Assembly: GCA_963969395.1 (NCBI GenBank)
Contig: OZ017802.1
Coordinates: forward strand, 18,383,410 to 18,447,409
Length of the DNA stretch: 64,000 nt
Source: Pseudoscleropodium purum
Lineage: Eukaryota; Streptophyta; Bryopsida; Hypnales; Brachytheciaceae
Reading direction: 5' to 3'
A program made the translations under genes and the position numbers. The stretch's first letter is position 1. Each line of letters starts with the position of its first letter. Under the pieces are notes generated by a model, which was given only the letters and a program-made list of their open reading frames with translations, had not been told where the DNA came from and searched no databases. Positions 11,930-24,363 of the stretch are shown in pieces.

Positions 11930-12720
11930 AGTTTCCATAGTAATATCTATAAGACTATGCATCTCCTAGTTGTGTTCTTAGTACTATTGGAAAGTGCTCT
12001 ATGAGGAGGGATGTATGGACTATGTTTCATAGTGTTGAGACCTACAATGTGAAAGATATTGAATTTTGAAGTTTTATGAATTAAAAAATTAATTTTACTT
12101 TTATTTTGGCTACGGCAATAGCATAGAATACACTAGTATACATTAAATGACAAAAGATGTTTGTTTATTTTATTTTGTTTGTTTATTTTGTTTGTTTTAA
12201 TTTGTTTATTGTAGTGAGATCTCTGGAACAATGCATCCCTCAACTACATTCTTCATATCGTCAAATGCTTTTTGCGAGGAAGGATACATGGGCTATATTT
12301 TGTGGCATTTGGACCTATTTGAATTTTATAGCTTTTTCTGAATTAAAAAATTAAAAAATTACTTTTACTTCTATTTTGATTGTAGCAACAACACAAGGCA
12401 CACTAATGTCAATGCAGAGTATGGTTAGAAATTTAAACCTTTGGATTGAAACCTTATCCTAAATTTTTATGTGCAAATGAAAAAGATTAAAATTCATTTT
12501 GTAAAAAAAATTAAAATCTATCCCTAAAATTAGATGATCTATTTTGTTTTATTTGATATGCTAAGATTTTAAAAACCATAAGTTCTCCAGTGGCATTCTT
12601 GGTATTGTTGGAAAGTTCTTGATGTGGAGGAGTGTATGAACTTTGTTTCATGGCATTTAGACATATAGTGTGAAAATGATTGAATTTCAAAGTTTTTAAA
12701 AATGAAAAAATGAAATTAAA
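11930..12720 (+). repeat. Further R2 repeat copies
   Basis: Three diverged units are present, recognisable by TTCTTAGTACTATTGGAAAG (about 11975), CAAATGCTTTTTGCGAGGA (about 12260) and GGTATTGTTGGAAAG (about 12600), with the usual GCACACTAGT-like ends. They continue the array on the far side of the block at 8171-11830. Confidence 0.65.
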
Positions 12721-13359
12721 TCATCTTTAATTTTGAAAAAAACATATTTTTTACATGTCTAAATGCCATGAAACAAAGCCCTTGCATTCCTTCATGCATA
12801 AAAATATCAAATTTCAAAGTTTTTATTCATTACTCCCTCTATCTCAAATAAAGATTGGTGTTTCCTTTGCAATACACCAAAAACACTATTGTAGTCTTAC
12901 TTTGAGACAGTAATGACTAAAAAATTAAAAAACTATTTTTACTTTTATTTTGGTTTTGGCAATGGCACATGGTACACTAGTAGTTTAAAAATCAAAATTC
13001 AATCTTGCAAAATTCCAAGCTTCAAAGTTTAAGCCAAAAAATTTGTGTGGTACTTCCTTTGTCTCTAAATGATCATCTAGTTCTTATTCATTTTTTATCC
13101 TAGAATGATCTTTCTAATTGTACATTGTAATGTAGAAAGAAGGGGGCTAGTGATAGTTTTAAGAGCAATTGCAATGGAAGTGAATGAAGTAGGCAAAGAT
13201 TCAAATTCATTAAGATCATTTTGGGATGAAAGGAATACAAATTTTGTTGGCTTTGTAGTTTAGATGAAAGGAGGGAAGGCTTTGCATTAGGGAGGTGCAT
13301 GATTAGCTCTAGAATTTTTTATTGTTTTTCTTGTTTAAATGAATATTATTTTCAATAAC
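12721..13359. other. AT-rich DNA with an inverted R2 fragment
   Basis: About 12750-12830 carries the reverse complement of part of the R2 unit (TCTAAATGCCATGAAACAAA). The rest has no gene. Small ORFs here are low-complexity. Confidence 0.45.
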
Positions 13360-14300
13360 CCTTACAGTTCTTAAGACTTCTTTTCATCAAAAAACACACA
13401 AAATTGCCATTTCTATTGTAAAATTTTAAAATTTTAAATTCTTTTTTTAGTTTAATTATAGGGCCTTGCACTAGACTATTATTAAAATGTATGGAAGAAA
13501 TTTCAAATTTTTTAATTGTGTAGATTGCAAGGTATTTACATTTAAAGTGAAAAAAACAAAATTTGGGCATCTTGCTTGACTAGATTTTTTGGCTTTAAAT
13601 TTTCTTAATATTAATATTCCTTTTTGTACTACTGATCTTGAATTTATCATTTTATATGTTAGAAAATTGAGTTGAAACTTGGGTAAAAAATTCCATAAAA
13701 AACACGCACTTGATTTTCATTCTTAAAAAAATTGTTAAGTAGAAGTAAATATAAAGTTGAACAAAATACTAATAAAAAAATTGTTAGTAGCTCTAAGATG
13801 GAATTAAATCGCAATAATCTCAACAATGAAATTATTCAAGAAAGTAAATAGAATCCTTTCAAAAAAATAATAAAGAATAATGAAAATTTAATTCAAAAAT
13901 AAATTATGTAAGTTTTTTTTTTTTAAATGATGATTAGATTGCCCAGAAAACAAGATTGTCCATAACTTTCTCATCATTGGTCCAAATAAAATGAATCAAA
14001 GCTTTTTATTTAGTCAAAAATATAATTTTTGAGGGAAAAAATGAAAAACAATAAAAATTCAATTTTTTGTGATATTCTTAGAATTGCCTCCTCAAAATAC
14101 TTTTGGACTTAGGGTGGTATAACTTTTGCTCCTAGATGCTAATTGAAAAAATATTAAATCCCTATGAACTCATCAAGAGAATGTAGTTTTTATATCTTCT
14201 AAAAAAATTTCAAAAAATCATGTCAAAAACTAAAGTTACACAAGCCTACTCAAAATTCTAGGAATCCCCTCTAAGGGGACTTAGGACTTTGGAGATTAAT
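13360..14300 (+). repeat. Dispersed repeat R1, copy 1 (about 930 bp)
   Basis: This copy aligns along its whole length with 22495-23440, with 39001-40050 and, inverted, with 47520-48480. Landmarks in order are AATTGCCATTTCTATTG, AGATTGCAAGGTATTTACAT, TTGATTTTCATTCTTA, AACAAGATTGTCCATAACTT and AATTTCAAAAAATCATGTCA. In the clearer copies the ends are inverted versions of CCTAAAGTCCC. No long ORF survives, so it is a non-autonomous element or a decayed fragment. Confidence 0.75.
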
Positions 14301-14479
14301 ACTTTCTGCACTATTCAATTATGCTACCTTATAATTAGATATTATATTTAATTATGTTTTGGATTAATTTTTTTTAATAAGTTTGACCATTGCATAGGTA
14401 ATAAATATGGTCATTTTTCTATGCATCTTTCCTAAAATAAAAATCCATACCTTCAATTTTTTTTTTTAAATTTAAATTT

Positions 14480-14850
14480 TTTGTTATAGTAATATCTCTA
14501 GAATTATGCATCCTGAAGATCACATTCTTTGTACCATTAGAAAGCCTTCAATGAGAAGAACTGCATAGGCTTTGTTTTGTGGCATTTGGACCTAGAATGT
14601 AATAGTTATGGATTTTTGAATTATTTTTAGATCTTAAAATATACTAAATTATGTATCTTTTGGGTCATCTGTCATTTAGACATGTTCTTAGTACCATTGA
14701 AAAGTTCTTTGCAAGGAGGGGCGCATAGACTTTGTTTTGTGATGTTTGGGCTTGTGGTATGAGAGTTATTGAATTTTGAAGTTTTTATGAATTAAAAAAT
14801 GATTTTAATTTGAATATACTATGTCAACAACAAAGAGCATACTAGTAAAA
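14480..14850 (+). repeat. Two R2 repeat copies
   Basis: Two adjacent diverged units carry CATTCTTTGTACCATTAGAAA and GTTCTTAGTACCATTGAAAA, each followed by GACTTTGTTTTGTG- or GGCTTTGTTTTGTGG-type blocks. The second ends near GAGCATACTAGT. Confidence 0.65.
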
Positions 14851-14944
14851 ACTCAAATGAACCCTCAATAGTGACGGGAAAATGGAATTTAGGTGAATTG
14901 ACCACCTCATTCATCCACTCCGAGTCATTCCAAGGATGCATGTA

Positions 14945-15110
14945 AAAAAAGATCCTCTATTTTGTGCCTCATTAATTTATCCTCTACACCTTTTTCCGCT
15001 AATTTTGGGCCTATGATTGCAAGTATGAATTCAAAATTTGTATAATTTAATCATTACAAGTAAAGAATTTCAACGTTTTCCCTTGGAAACGAGCAAAAGG
15101 GTCAGTCCAC
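14945..15110 (+). repeat. Dispersed repeat R3, copy 1
   Basis: A short unit running from CTATTTTGTGCCTCATTAAT through GAATTCAAAATTTGTA to TTTTCCCTTGG. The same order of words occurs at 32225-32400, 32865-33010 and 33085-33240. Confidence 0.65.
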
Positions 15111-16229
15111 AATGGTGCTAATGAGTGAGTATGAAAATATAAGCATGAAAACCTTGAATATATATATATATATATATGAATATCCCACAATCATTGAAGT
15201 TTCTTATAATATAAAAATTTATGATATAATTATACTATAATCCTAATTTTTTTTATAATATAAATATATAATCTTCTAAACCCATGGGTTCATTCCCTTA
15301 TGCTCATATAATAGCAACCCCCGATTAGTTCACCTGGCCAAAATGGTGAGTTAAGTTAATTGGGGTTAGGTTAACCCCTTAAGGATTCAATCTATTGTAA
15401 AATAGTCAAACTTCTTATCTAAGTTAATTTTAGCCTTTTCAATTATGTTCAAACAACAATTTGATATTCTTACTACTTGAAACTTTGAATTCTATATCAC
15501 TTCAAAAAATTGTAGTTTGTTTCGTGAAAATTTCTAATTGTTATCATTTTTGTTGCAAAAAATGAACATAAATAAGTAAAAATAGCAAAAACAATCCAAA
15601 TTATTTGAAATTTCTTTGGAAAGTAAAAGTAGAAATGGAAATTAGCATGAAAAATTTTCAATTGGTTATTTTATTTTTTACAACCAAAATAGCTACATCA
15701 AACACTTTGAAGTCAAATTCAAATATCAAACCAAGTTTATCCTTTTATTTCATTGATGTACAAAATTTTTATATTTTTTGTTAGTAGAAAAATAAAATTT
15801 CTATTTATTTTGTATTTTAAAAATAATTTTGAAGGAAAAATAAAATTATTGTGATTTTTCAAAGCTACAAGTGGAAATAAAAGTATATCAATTACAATAT
15901 ACATTAGAATAATCTATAATTGTTACTATAAATGAGGAGTGGAATGAAAAACATAATTTTATAATATATATTCAAAATACATTAAAAAAAAAAAGAAAAT
16001 ATGAATGAAAAGTACACCATATTGTGTTATTTGGATTTTAGCACATGGAGCTTTCAATTGCAATAACTCTTTCAATTTTTGACATTTCTCAAAAATTTTA
16101 AATGGAATAGAAACATAACTTGTCAAGCTTCATTTTCTTAGCTGAAATCAAATTCCAAAAATAGTTATTTTAAAGTTATAATCGAGGTTGAACAAGGTGC
16201 ATCCACTTTTGGGATGCCTGTGCGTTTAA
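15111..16229. other. AT-rich intergenic DNA
   Basis: No gene is visible. A short (TA)n run lies at about 15160-15177. Composition is strongly AT-biased up to a sharp GC rise at about 16230. Confidence 0.5.
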
Positions 16230-16500
16230 GGGTTAACTGGGTTTAAGTTACTCCCAGTGTGTCATCACTGTCTGCTGTGAGCCGGACATGCCATGATGAG
16301 TCGTGAAGGCAAGTTTATCCACAACCGGCACCCCGGGCTGCACGGCAACCGCCAGCGACAACGTGGCAGGCCCTGGCGCCAGATATTTCACGGAGGCCCT
16401 CAGACGGACGGGCACGTGGCCTCCGAAATGGGCGGGAAAATCAGTCCCCGACGTGCCGTGGGGCAAGACAGTCAGGCAAGCGGGGACAGAGATAATATAA
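16230..16500. other. GC-rich, CpG-rich island upstream of the PITH-domain gene
   Basis: An abrupt GC-rich block between AT-rich DNA and the PITH leader. It is open in several frames, including a 92-codon minus-strand ORF at 16248-16526 rich in P, V, A and G with no domain I recognise. It contains GGCACGTGGCC at about 16410, a G-box-type core. It could be a promoter island or a GC-rich mobile fragment; no terminal repeats were seen. Confidence 0.4.
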
Positions 16501-16509
16501 TAAGCCAAA

Positions 16510-17650
16510 TGGTTAGGGTTTAGCAACGCAAGGCTTTTAGGGTTTCGATCAATTCACGCTCATCTTCCAAACAAGTCCACTCGCATAAGATATTTGATCC
16601 AAGTCAGTGTAGCTTCAAGTCTCCTCGTCATTTTGAAATCCACAGCACATCGTTTGAAGTAGCGTTTCTCGATTACATTGTCCTCTTCTCTCTCTGCGGT
16701 GGGCTTTTGCCAAAATTTGCACGGGGTAAAGAACGAAACACTCGCGACATCGTGAAGTACTTTCTTTGTGGTAAGCATCGACCCTGTATTTCTTGGGTAC
16801 TCGAGGATTTGGAGTCACTGTGTAGAACGCCTTCAGCTTCGCTTGATTGACAGGGAGACAGACCCATCCATTGTGTGACGCTGCGCTTTGTTGCTGTCGG
16901 GGAGAGCTGCGGTGAGCCTTATGTTCCATTCTCATCTTCCAAAGATCGCATACATTTTGATCGAAGGTAGATTAGCCACAAATCTCCCCGTCGCTTCCAA
17001 TCCATTCCTCTGTTCTAAGCAGATACTCTCTACGACATTGACCACTGCATTCTGAATTTGCGTTGTGGTGTTTTCACGGACTAAAGAGCGAAACATTCGT
17101 GCGTCGGCGTGTAGTATTTCCTTTCTGGAAGCATCGGTACTGAATTCCCGGGTACTGAAATTATGGTTTAGGAGTCACTCCGGAGGACGCCTTGAGGTTG
17201 ATTTGCAGTCTGTTCAATTGATGCTGTGAACGAGAGCTTTGGTGAGTCTTATGCTCGATTGTTTCTGTGAGAGCTAAACCGTAGACTGTCGATCGTCTTC
17301 TGGAGCTGGTGTTTTAGACTGATCTCTTTTATGTGTTTAGATCGTTAAGTGTTTGGGAGTAGAAAATGTTTCTTTAAGCTTCGTGTGGACGGGAGGTTAG
17401 ATGGGAGCTGCTTTCTTGAAGTGCATTGGTTTGACATTACAGATGCCAGTCTCCGTCTGTTTGGGAGCTGCTTCATTTGTTTGATATTGGAATGGCACTG
17501 TGTTCAGAAATGAATATTACTGCTGATTTCTATGAGGGTTATACTGCTCGAAATTTTTAGATGTGAAGGTTTCAAATAGTTCGCTCGGTTCATTCCAGGT
17601 TGTCAGCTTCATTCCACTACCCGTGTACACATCAACCTTTCCCTTCTACG
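16510..17650 (+). promoter_or_regulatory. Promoter and leader region of the PITH-domain gene
   Basis: Two telo-box-like motifs (TTAGGGTTTAG at about 16514 and TTTAGGGTTTCG at about 16537), common near plant housekeeping transcription starts, head the region. Two diverged copies of one segment follow (about 16.70-16.94 kb and 17.06-17.26 kb). Each ends in a donor-like GGTGAG (GT at 16912 and 17242). A good acceptor, CATTCCAG, ends at 17598, so a leader intron of about 17242-17598 is likely. The ATG follows 52 bp later. Transcription start and splicing are inferred. Confidence 0.5.
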
Positions 17651-19450
17651 ATGGCATCCTGCCTTCACCAGCACGATTGTGAGGAACACGAGTGTGCGGG
17701 GGATTGGTCTCTGTACCAAAACATCGATATTCCAGGGGTAAGCGCTGCTCATTATTTCTTTGCCTAGTTGGTCATGATATCTAACGGAGTGTCGGTAGTA
17801 GTTGGATCTTTTTATAGTAACCATTTGGTGTTAAGAACATTACATATGCTGATTACCTTACTCGATGACTACCTATGTACATGTTGCCGTACGGCAACTG
17901 TGATGTCGAGTCGAGAGCTTCTTTGGCATGCCTTCATTGTGGGTTGTGATGCCCTACCTGTAGTTTCGGTAGTAAAAACCGTTGAAATATTGTTTTTGGA
18001 TGAAATCTGATAATGTGTTCTGCATTGAATCAGGTAACGGCTTTGAACGAAGCGGTTGAGGGGAGTGCTAAGAGCATATTCAAACCTTGGGAACAGCGCT
18101 TGGATCTATCAACTGTATTGGCGAGCAACGATGACGATGCCGAGCTCATCGTTTTTATACCGTAAGACGAAAACGTCGTATTCAGGTGCTTTGAATTCTA
18201 GTATCAGAGTTGTATCGGAATGTTGTGTATTTTTAAATTTTTATTTTTTCATTTTTATTTATTTTGCATGTTTCAGGTTCACCACGGACGTAAAAATCAA
18301 GAGCATTTCTATTATAGGGGGTGTTGACGGCTCCAGCCCCTCGAAAATGCGAGCGTAAGTTTTGTACTCTCTGACCTAAGAGCAGCTTTAATTTATCAAA
18401 CTATATGTGGACTTCTAATTGCATATTGAATTGTGAGTACATTCTTAGTTTCATCTATTCCATTATACTAGGTCAGATCCTGCTTTCAGCCTTTCAGTAC
18501 GACTTCTAATGTTCGCACAGTTTCTCCTCTGAACTTTTGAGAGTGTTTGCAGTTTTCTGAACAGGGACGACATTGATTTCTCCCAAGCTAATGATCTGAC
18601 ACCAATTCAAGAGTGGGAGCTGGCTGAAAATATCAGGGGAGAGCTCGAGTATCCAACGAAGTAAGCTTTTATCTTGTTCACGACCCGCTTTAGTTTTGTC
18701 AACGAGTCGAGTTATCCGTGCAACCTTTAATTCGTTATTTTAAAGATCTCACGCTATAATAATTGGTTTCTCCGTTTTTAGACTATTTTTTATGTGTGTA
18801 CCCAAATTATCCTTCTGCTCATCTAAATGTCAGGTCTCCAAATTTATATATCGCAATTTGAGTACTTGGTATTGGAGGAACACATTCAATGATCGCTTCC
18901 TAATTTGTTCTGTAAATGAGGTAGGTATGCCAAGTTTCAGGGAGTCGCTAGCATTACTCTGCACTTTCCACAGAACTTTGGTGCCGACGCTACACGCGTG
19001 CATTACATTGGATTCCGCGGAGAAGCTACACAAGTGAGTACTTCATGGCCTTGAATCTCAAATCTTGGTAAATTATGATCGTGAATTGTCACTGGCTGCG
19101 TAAGTGACAAGCTCATGAATCGAATTTTTTTCTAATGAAGAGGTACACGATGTTAGTTCCAGCTAATATCATAGGCTGTAAGAACTATGTTTCTACCTTT
19201 TTTGACGGTATACGACGAGTAGTTCTTCAGTAAACGCGGCTTCTAAGCGTTGTAAACCCAAATTGGGTGTTTCTAGCACAGTTTAGCAATTTCATTGCCG
19301 TGGTGTTGTGCAAAGTTCGTTTCTGACGATAAGTGGGTTCAATTTGTTCATTTGGTCCAGATGAAACGGGATGCTATTGCAAATACAGTCTACGAAGCTG
19401 TTCCAAATCCGTCTGAGTTCAAGTACTCCAATATACTCCCGTCTTTGTGA
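17651..19450 (+). CDS. PITH domain-containing protein (PITHD1/TXNL1 C-terminal type)
   Basis: Six exons: 17651-17737, 18034-18161, 18277-18354, 18553-18660, 18925-19033 and 19361-19450. They join in frame to a 199-residue protein, close to the roughly 200-residue plant and animal PITHD1 size. The N-terminus has the conserved Cys/His cluster CLHQHDCEEHECAGDWSLY (residues 4-22). The PITH jelly-roll follows, with LNEAVEGSAKSIFKPWEQRL, ELIVFIPF, VKIKSISIIGG and GSSPSKMRAFLNRDDIDF. Near the C-terminus come ITLHFPQNF, RVHYIGFRGEATQ and the closing VYEAVPNPSEF. In TXNL1 the PITH domain contacts the proteasome; a similar role here is family inference. Exon 5 needs the acceptor at 18924, because the upstream candidate at about 18834 gives an early stop. 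All introns are GT-AG. Confidence 0.93.
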
Positions 19451-20601
19451 TTCATTGGAACATAAAATTACACTTTTGTCTTCTGAGTTATCTTCGGGAG
19501 TATTTGTTAACTGAATCAGATCCTTCTTTGAACGCAGAATTGCCCAGGAACCAGGGATGCCACAAGTTCTGTAGGCTTATTGGAGCCATGATCGTAATAC
19601 CCTCTGGTGAGTACCATCCAGCTTTTGCAGACGTCTACGTTTCTCCTTGAGCCGCAATATTAACTTCACATAGTTCCCCTCGTCTGAAATTCTATATCCA
19701 AACTGAGTTCAAAATTCAATACTCCGTACTTGGAAAACTGCATCTTTGTTTCTAGCATTAGTGCTTTCACACCTTGTGTCTAAGTTTACGTGGATATGTT
19801 TTGTTGTCCAAGTTCCATTAACTGTTTAGATTGTCGCGTAGCTCAAATATGACGTTGATTATTTGTGGTGCAATAATGCAGGCCCTTGTCACGCCATGTG
19901 GGGTCTTCATCACGTCCTTGGAGAGAGTCCTTCAAGCCCGGGTTGGTGTAAAAAGTTTGACTTGTAGAATTTTTGGACAGTGTTCGGTAAAATATGTCTA
20001 ATCTGCAGGACTTTAGGGTTGAGCCAATCTCAACAATTTTGGTCGAGTATTCCTCTACTCGATGATTTTTAAGATGTCATGAACTGGAAGATCTGAACTG
20101 ACTTTAGGCGGACATCATGTTGGTGCTGTAGATGTAATATCATCGCTGATCTTTCCATCTGAGCCAAGTTCGAATGACAATCTTAGTTCTTACGGCACAT
20201 GTTTGTGTGGACTTGTCACTTGCGGGCAAAACAGCACTGCTTAAATTTTTCACACTTCAATGATTAGAACCTGTCCGTTGACCCAACCGACGAAATGCTT
20301 CAATGCCTCACCACTGCTGAATAATGTTTATGAGTGAAGCATAAATTTGATGATGTGGCCAGATACAGTTTTTCCAATATATAAAACACATATAAGAATG
20401 CATGTGAGTGAAGGGAGTCTGTTGGTGAGGGAGTGTGGCCATCTCTTGCTTTTGGAAGGACATTCTCCTCGAGACTTGTCTTTTTCTTAAGAAAATCCAG
20501 TTGATGGCACAGTTTCTTTCCAAAGGACAGTAATAAACATACTAGGCAATTTGTGATTCTTCTAGTTTGTATAAACTTTCAAATCAATCAATCCAAGATG
20601 G
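19451..20601. other. 3' flank of the PITH-domain gene
   Basis: Moderate GC continues to about 20.3 kb, consistent with a 3' UTR and old genic DNA. An open stretch at 19447-19650 is in the position of a 3' UTR and shows no domain. No second gene is recognised. Confidence 0.4.
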
Positions 20602-21050
20602 AACTAAGGTAAAACAGCCCATCATGGTCAAAATTTCGATTTTGCACACATGCCATCGCTGAATTTTTTCAAATTTTTTCCCACACAAAGATGACTGAGA
20701 GATAGTGAGGACATTTGTAATTAAATTTTTTGGACCAAGCATGAATTAGTTCTAAATTTTTGAAGTGATCAGCCCATAGGGGTCTGTAGGCTACCTCATG
20801 ACTAACATGATCTGAAACCAGTATGGTCATCTTTGTATCCAATGTTGTCACAACATTTTCAAACATGGAAAACTTAAAAAATCAGTTTTCACAAGTAATT
20901 TTACACTGAAAAGTTGGAAGTACCTATAGGTGTTAGTAATTACTCCATAACTACCATGAAAGATATTGATTGTGGTTTGAAAAATGACAATGGGGTTATT
21001 AGGTGTTCATCATGGGTCATTTAATCGTGATGGGTTGTTTTACCTTAGTG
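20602..21050. mobile_element. TIR element, possibly CACTA-type, about 450 bp
   Basis: The ends are inverted copies of ACTAAGGTAAAACA(G/A)CCCATCA, 22 bp with one mismatch (20603-20624 and 21028-21049). The right end continues to CACTA on the reverse strand; the left end reads AACTA, one base off. Adjacent trinucleotides TGG and TGC could be a degraded 3-bp target duplication. No ORF of note lies inside. Confidence 0.55.
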
Positions 21051-21730
21051 TGCTCCAAGACATTGCCATTGTCAAAAGAAAAGAAAAAATAATTTTCTAA
21101 CTTTTTTAATTCGTAGAAACTTCAAAATTCAATAACTTTCACACTCTATGTCATGATGCCATAGAACCAAGTCTGTGTACCCCTCCTTGCCAAGGGCTTT
21201 CTCACAATATCAAATAGGCAAATGGAAGACATATAGTCTAGGAGATTTCAACGTGACAAGTAAACAAATAGCCTAACTTAATAGAAGGATGATGTTTTGG
21301 GAGATATTCCAAGTTCACAATTTCAACTTGAATTCACCAAATTGCATTTTGATAATTGCAACTTCAAGGACTTGTATCTCCTTCGTCCAATGTTAGTTTT
21401 CAATAAAACTTGTTGGGTTAGGGTTTCCTATGAAGTCTAGTTATGGTAATAATTTTTTTTTATATCAATCGAAGTTGTTCTAAATGTTTGGGACTCATTC
21501 AAACTTCAAAATCTAGACAATGTTGGATTATACTAAATTTTGATGGCTTGTTTTTTCTTCATAGATTGTTCATTTCTAATAAATTTTTAGGAAAGTTGTG
21601 CATATTAGTCTAGATTTTTTTGTTAAAATTTTGTATCAATCCAAAAATCTATGAGTGTTTGAGTAGTATTTCAATAAGAAGACATTCAATTGTAGATATT
21701 CTTACAAGTTTTTTTCCAACTTCTTGACAT
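21051..21730. other. AT-rich DNA with an inverted R2 copy
   Basis: 21110-21265 is the reverse complement of the R2 repeat (CAAAATTCAATAACTTTCAC, then CCCCTCCTTGCCAAGGGCTT, then CAAATAGCCTAA). The remainder shows no gene. Confidence 0.5.
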
Positions 21731-21996
21731 TTCGAAGTCACTTTGAAGAGTTATTTAAATGATATTTTTCTTTCACCAATGTGTTTGTATGTTGGTTTTG
21801 AAGCACTTTATAGTTTAAAGTTTTTTCATTTGAGTAGGTTTAGAAATTGAAATTTACCTTTATTTCAAAGCCACTTTGCAAAGTTATTTGAATGATATTT
21901 TACTTTCACCAATGTGTTTATATGTTGGTTTTGAAGCACTTTATAGTTTAAAGTTTTTTCATTTGAGTAGGTTTAGAAATCGAAATTCACCTCTAA
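21731..21996 (+). repeat. Two-unit tandem duplication, period about 133 bp
   Basis: Units 21731-21863 and 21864-21996 are nearly identical. The shared TTGGTTTTGAAGCACTTTAT and GTTTTTTCATTTGAGTAGGT blocks match exactly, so the duplication is relatively recent. It is non-coding. Confidence 0.9.
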
Positions 21997-22494
21997 TGTG
22001 TTGCTAGGAAAATTTTAGAATCCTTTTTCAATACTAAATACATTATGATTTTACAATCTATGAGGCCAAATGACTCCAAATTTGATTCATGTCCTCTTCA
22101 ATACACAAATACAAGATTGTACGATTGAGATTTCTATACTTAAGTGACATTTGGACCTTTAACACTTCAAAGCAATGATGTTTTTAAACCCCACAATGCT
22201 AGGGACTTTTAGGGGTTAAGTGGGAGGTTCTAAGTTTGGTTACAAATGTTATGTGTGTGCATATTGAGTCAATCTAATGCTACATGACACTTCTAATTTG
22301 GATTATTATTGCATTTCCTATATGTCTCAAAAGCTACAAAATAGTCATGTATTCTATATTTATAATCTTGTATTTGTGTATGATATATTTTAGCACACTA
22401 GTTCTTTGCCTACAATATTAGAACTTCATTTTGTACAAATTAATATTTTATCACATTAATGTTTTACTACATGATTGCACAAACAACTTTTGAT

Positions 22495-23440
22495 AATTAG
22501 CTCCTAAAGTCCCAAGACCTTTTCTTCATAAAAAAACACTTATAATTGCCATTTCTATTGCAAAGAGCAAAAAAGTTGAATTTTTTTTTTCACATATCTA
22601 ATTGTAGGATCTTACACTTGAATATGGTATTATATGAGTGTATCAAAGAAATTTTAGAAACATTGACCACATAGATTGAAAGATATTTACATTTGAAGTG
22701 AAGAAAATAATTTTTTGGCTCCTTGCTTAACTAAATGTTTTTGGCTTTTAATCTTTTCAAGTAAAAATTCTTGCTCTATAGATTTGATTTTCTAATTATT
22801 TATCATGAAGAATTGAGTGGATAGTCAAAAATTAAAAAAAAAAAAAAGCACTTGATTTTCATTTATAAAAAATTTGTTAAGTGAAAGTATTTAAATATGA
22901 GATTGAACAAAAAACTACATTATTAATAGTTTTAAGATGGAATTGAAACAAGCAATAATCCCAACATTGAGATTGTTCTAGCAAGTGAACTTAACCCTTT
23001 CAAACAATTTTTTCAGAAAAATTGTGAAAATTGCATTAAAAAATGAGTTCTATAAGTTATTTTTTCAAAAAGATGCTTAAATTGTCTAAAAAACAAGATT
23101 GTCCATAATTTTCTCATCACTAGTCCAAATAGAAATGAATCAAAGCTTCACATGTACAAAAATATAAACTTTGAAAAAAAATTCATAAGAAAAAAATTCA
23201 TTTTTTTGTGATTCTTTATATTACCCTTCGATCTACTTTTTGGACTTAGAGTGCCATAACTTTGCTCCTAGACACCAATTGAAATAAAAAAATTATATTC
23301 TCCCAAATCTAATGTAATTTCCTATCTTCAAAAACAATTTCAAAAAATCATGTCAAAACTTGAGGTCACAAAAGCCTATCGAAAATTTCAAGAGTCCCCT
23401 ATAGGGACTTTGGGATTTTAGGACTTAAATTCTTAAAGAT
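22495..23440 (+). repeat. Dispersed repeat R1, copy 2
   Basis: The clearest copy for its ends. It begins CTCCTAAAGTCCCAAGACC and closes GGGACTTTGGGATTTTAGGA, which are imperfect inverted repeats of each other. This suggests a TIR-bounded non-autonomous DNA element. The interior follows the order of landmarks given for the copy at 13.36 kb. Confidence 0.75.
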
Positions 23441-24359
23441 TCAAAAATTTTATTTGAAGGTGTGCTTGGTTTAATTTGAAATGTTGTTAAAGCTAGAAAG
23501 TAGCTTATGAAAAAATCAATTGAAAGATGTTGGTCAAGATGAAGGATAACAATTATTCATGTGATTTTTTTAAAGAGTTCATGGAGTACATTAATAGAAA
23601 ATGGTGGTGAAATTTCTTCATTAAAGTATTAGCTATTCAATGTTCTGAAAATTCATAGTTCACTAACATAGTATCCGAAAAATATAATTGAAGAGAATTT
23701 CTTTTATCAACAAGATAAAAAAAGAAACTAAGATTGATTTAATAATAGAAAGCATATTGAAACGTCTATTTGGATGCTTTCAAGAGTAGTTATATATCAT
23801 TCTTTACAATTGCCATTATACACTTTGATTTTTTATTAATTAAAGAAAACTAACCAAATTAATATTTAGATGGATAAAAATATTCATTGCCATTCAAACA
23901 AAAATTCTAATATTATCATCTTGAAAATGGTGATAGTAAATATTCACAATTCCAAAATTCATCTAACAATAATTAGTAGACAATTCCATTTAGGCAAAAC
24001 ATTGAGCTCTAGTAATGAAATAAGAAGTTGATTGCCCAATCAATGCATGATTAATAATTTCCATTTTTAATGATGCCACTTTATGTCTTCACAATATTTG
24101 ATTTCATCCAATTATTTTTCCTAAGATTCTCATGTATGTTCAAATGCCCTAATTTTCAAAACTCCTCTTTATAAATTCTTTATAATTTAACCCCTAAATG
24201 GAAGAATTGAAAACTGCCAATTTTTTGTACATTGTCCAAAACAAAAAGTTTAAACCTTGTTTTGGAATTCCAACCATACAAAAGTGTATTAAACAAGTAA
24301 AGCAATATGTAGAAAGAATGTGAGCCTATTTGATAATACAGATTGGAAGATTATAATAT
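23441..24359. other. AT-rich intergenic DNA
   Basis: No gene, RNA or clear repeat boundary was found. Confidence 0.5.
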
Positions 24360-24363
24360 TTAA

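Noticed and set aside
16248..16526. 92-codon minus-strand ORF in the GC-rich island
   Set aside because: Several overlapping frames are open because of GC content; no domain or splice context supports a gene.
18834..18924. Earlier acceptor for PITH gene exon 5
   Set aside because: Using it gives an in-frame TGA within nine codons; the acceptor at 18924 restores the conserved YAKFQGVASITLHF.
19447..19650. ORF after the PITH gene stop
   Set aside because: It lies in the expected 3' UTR and has no recognisable domain.
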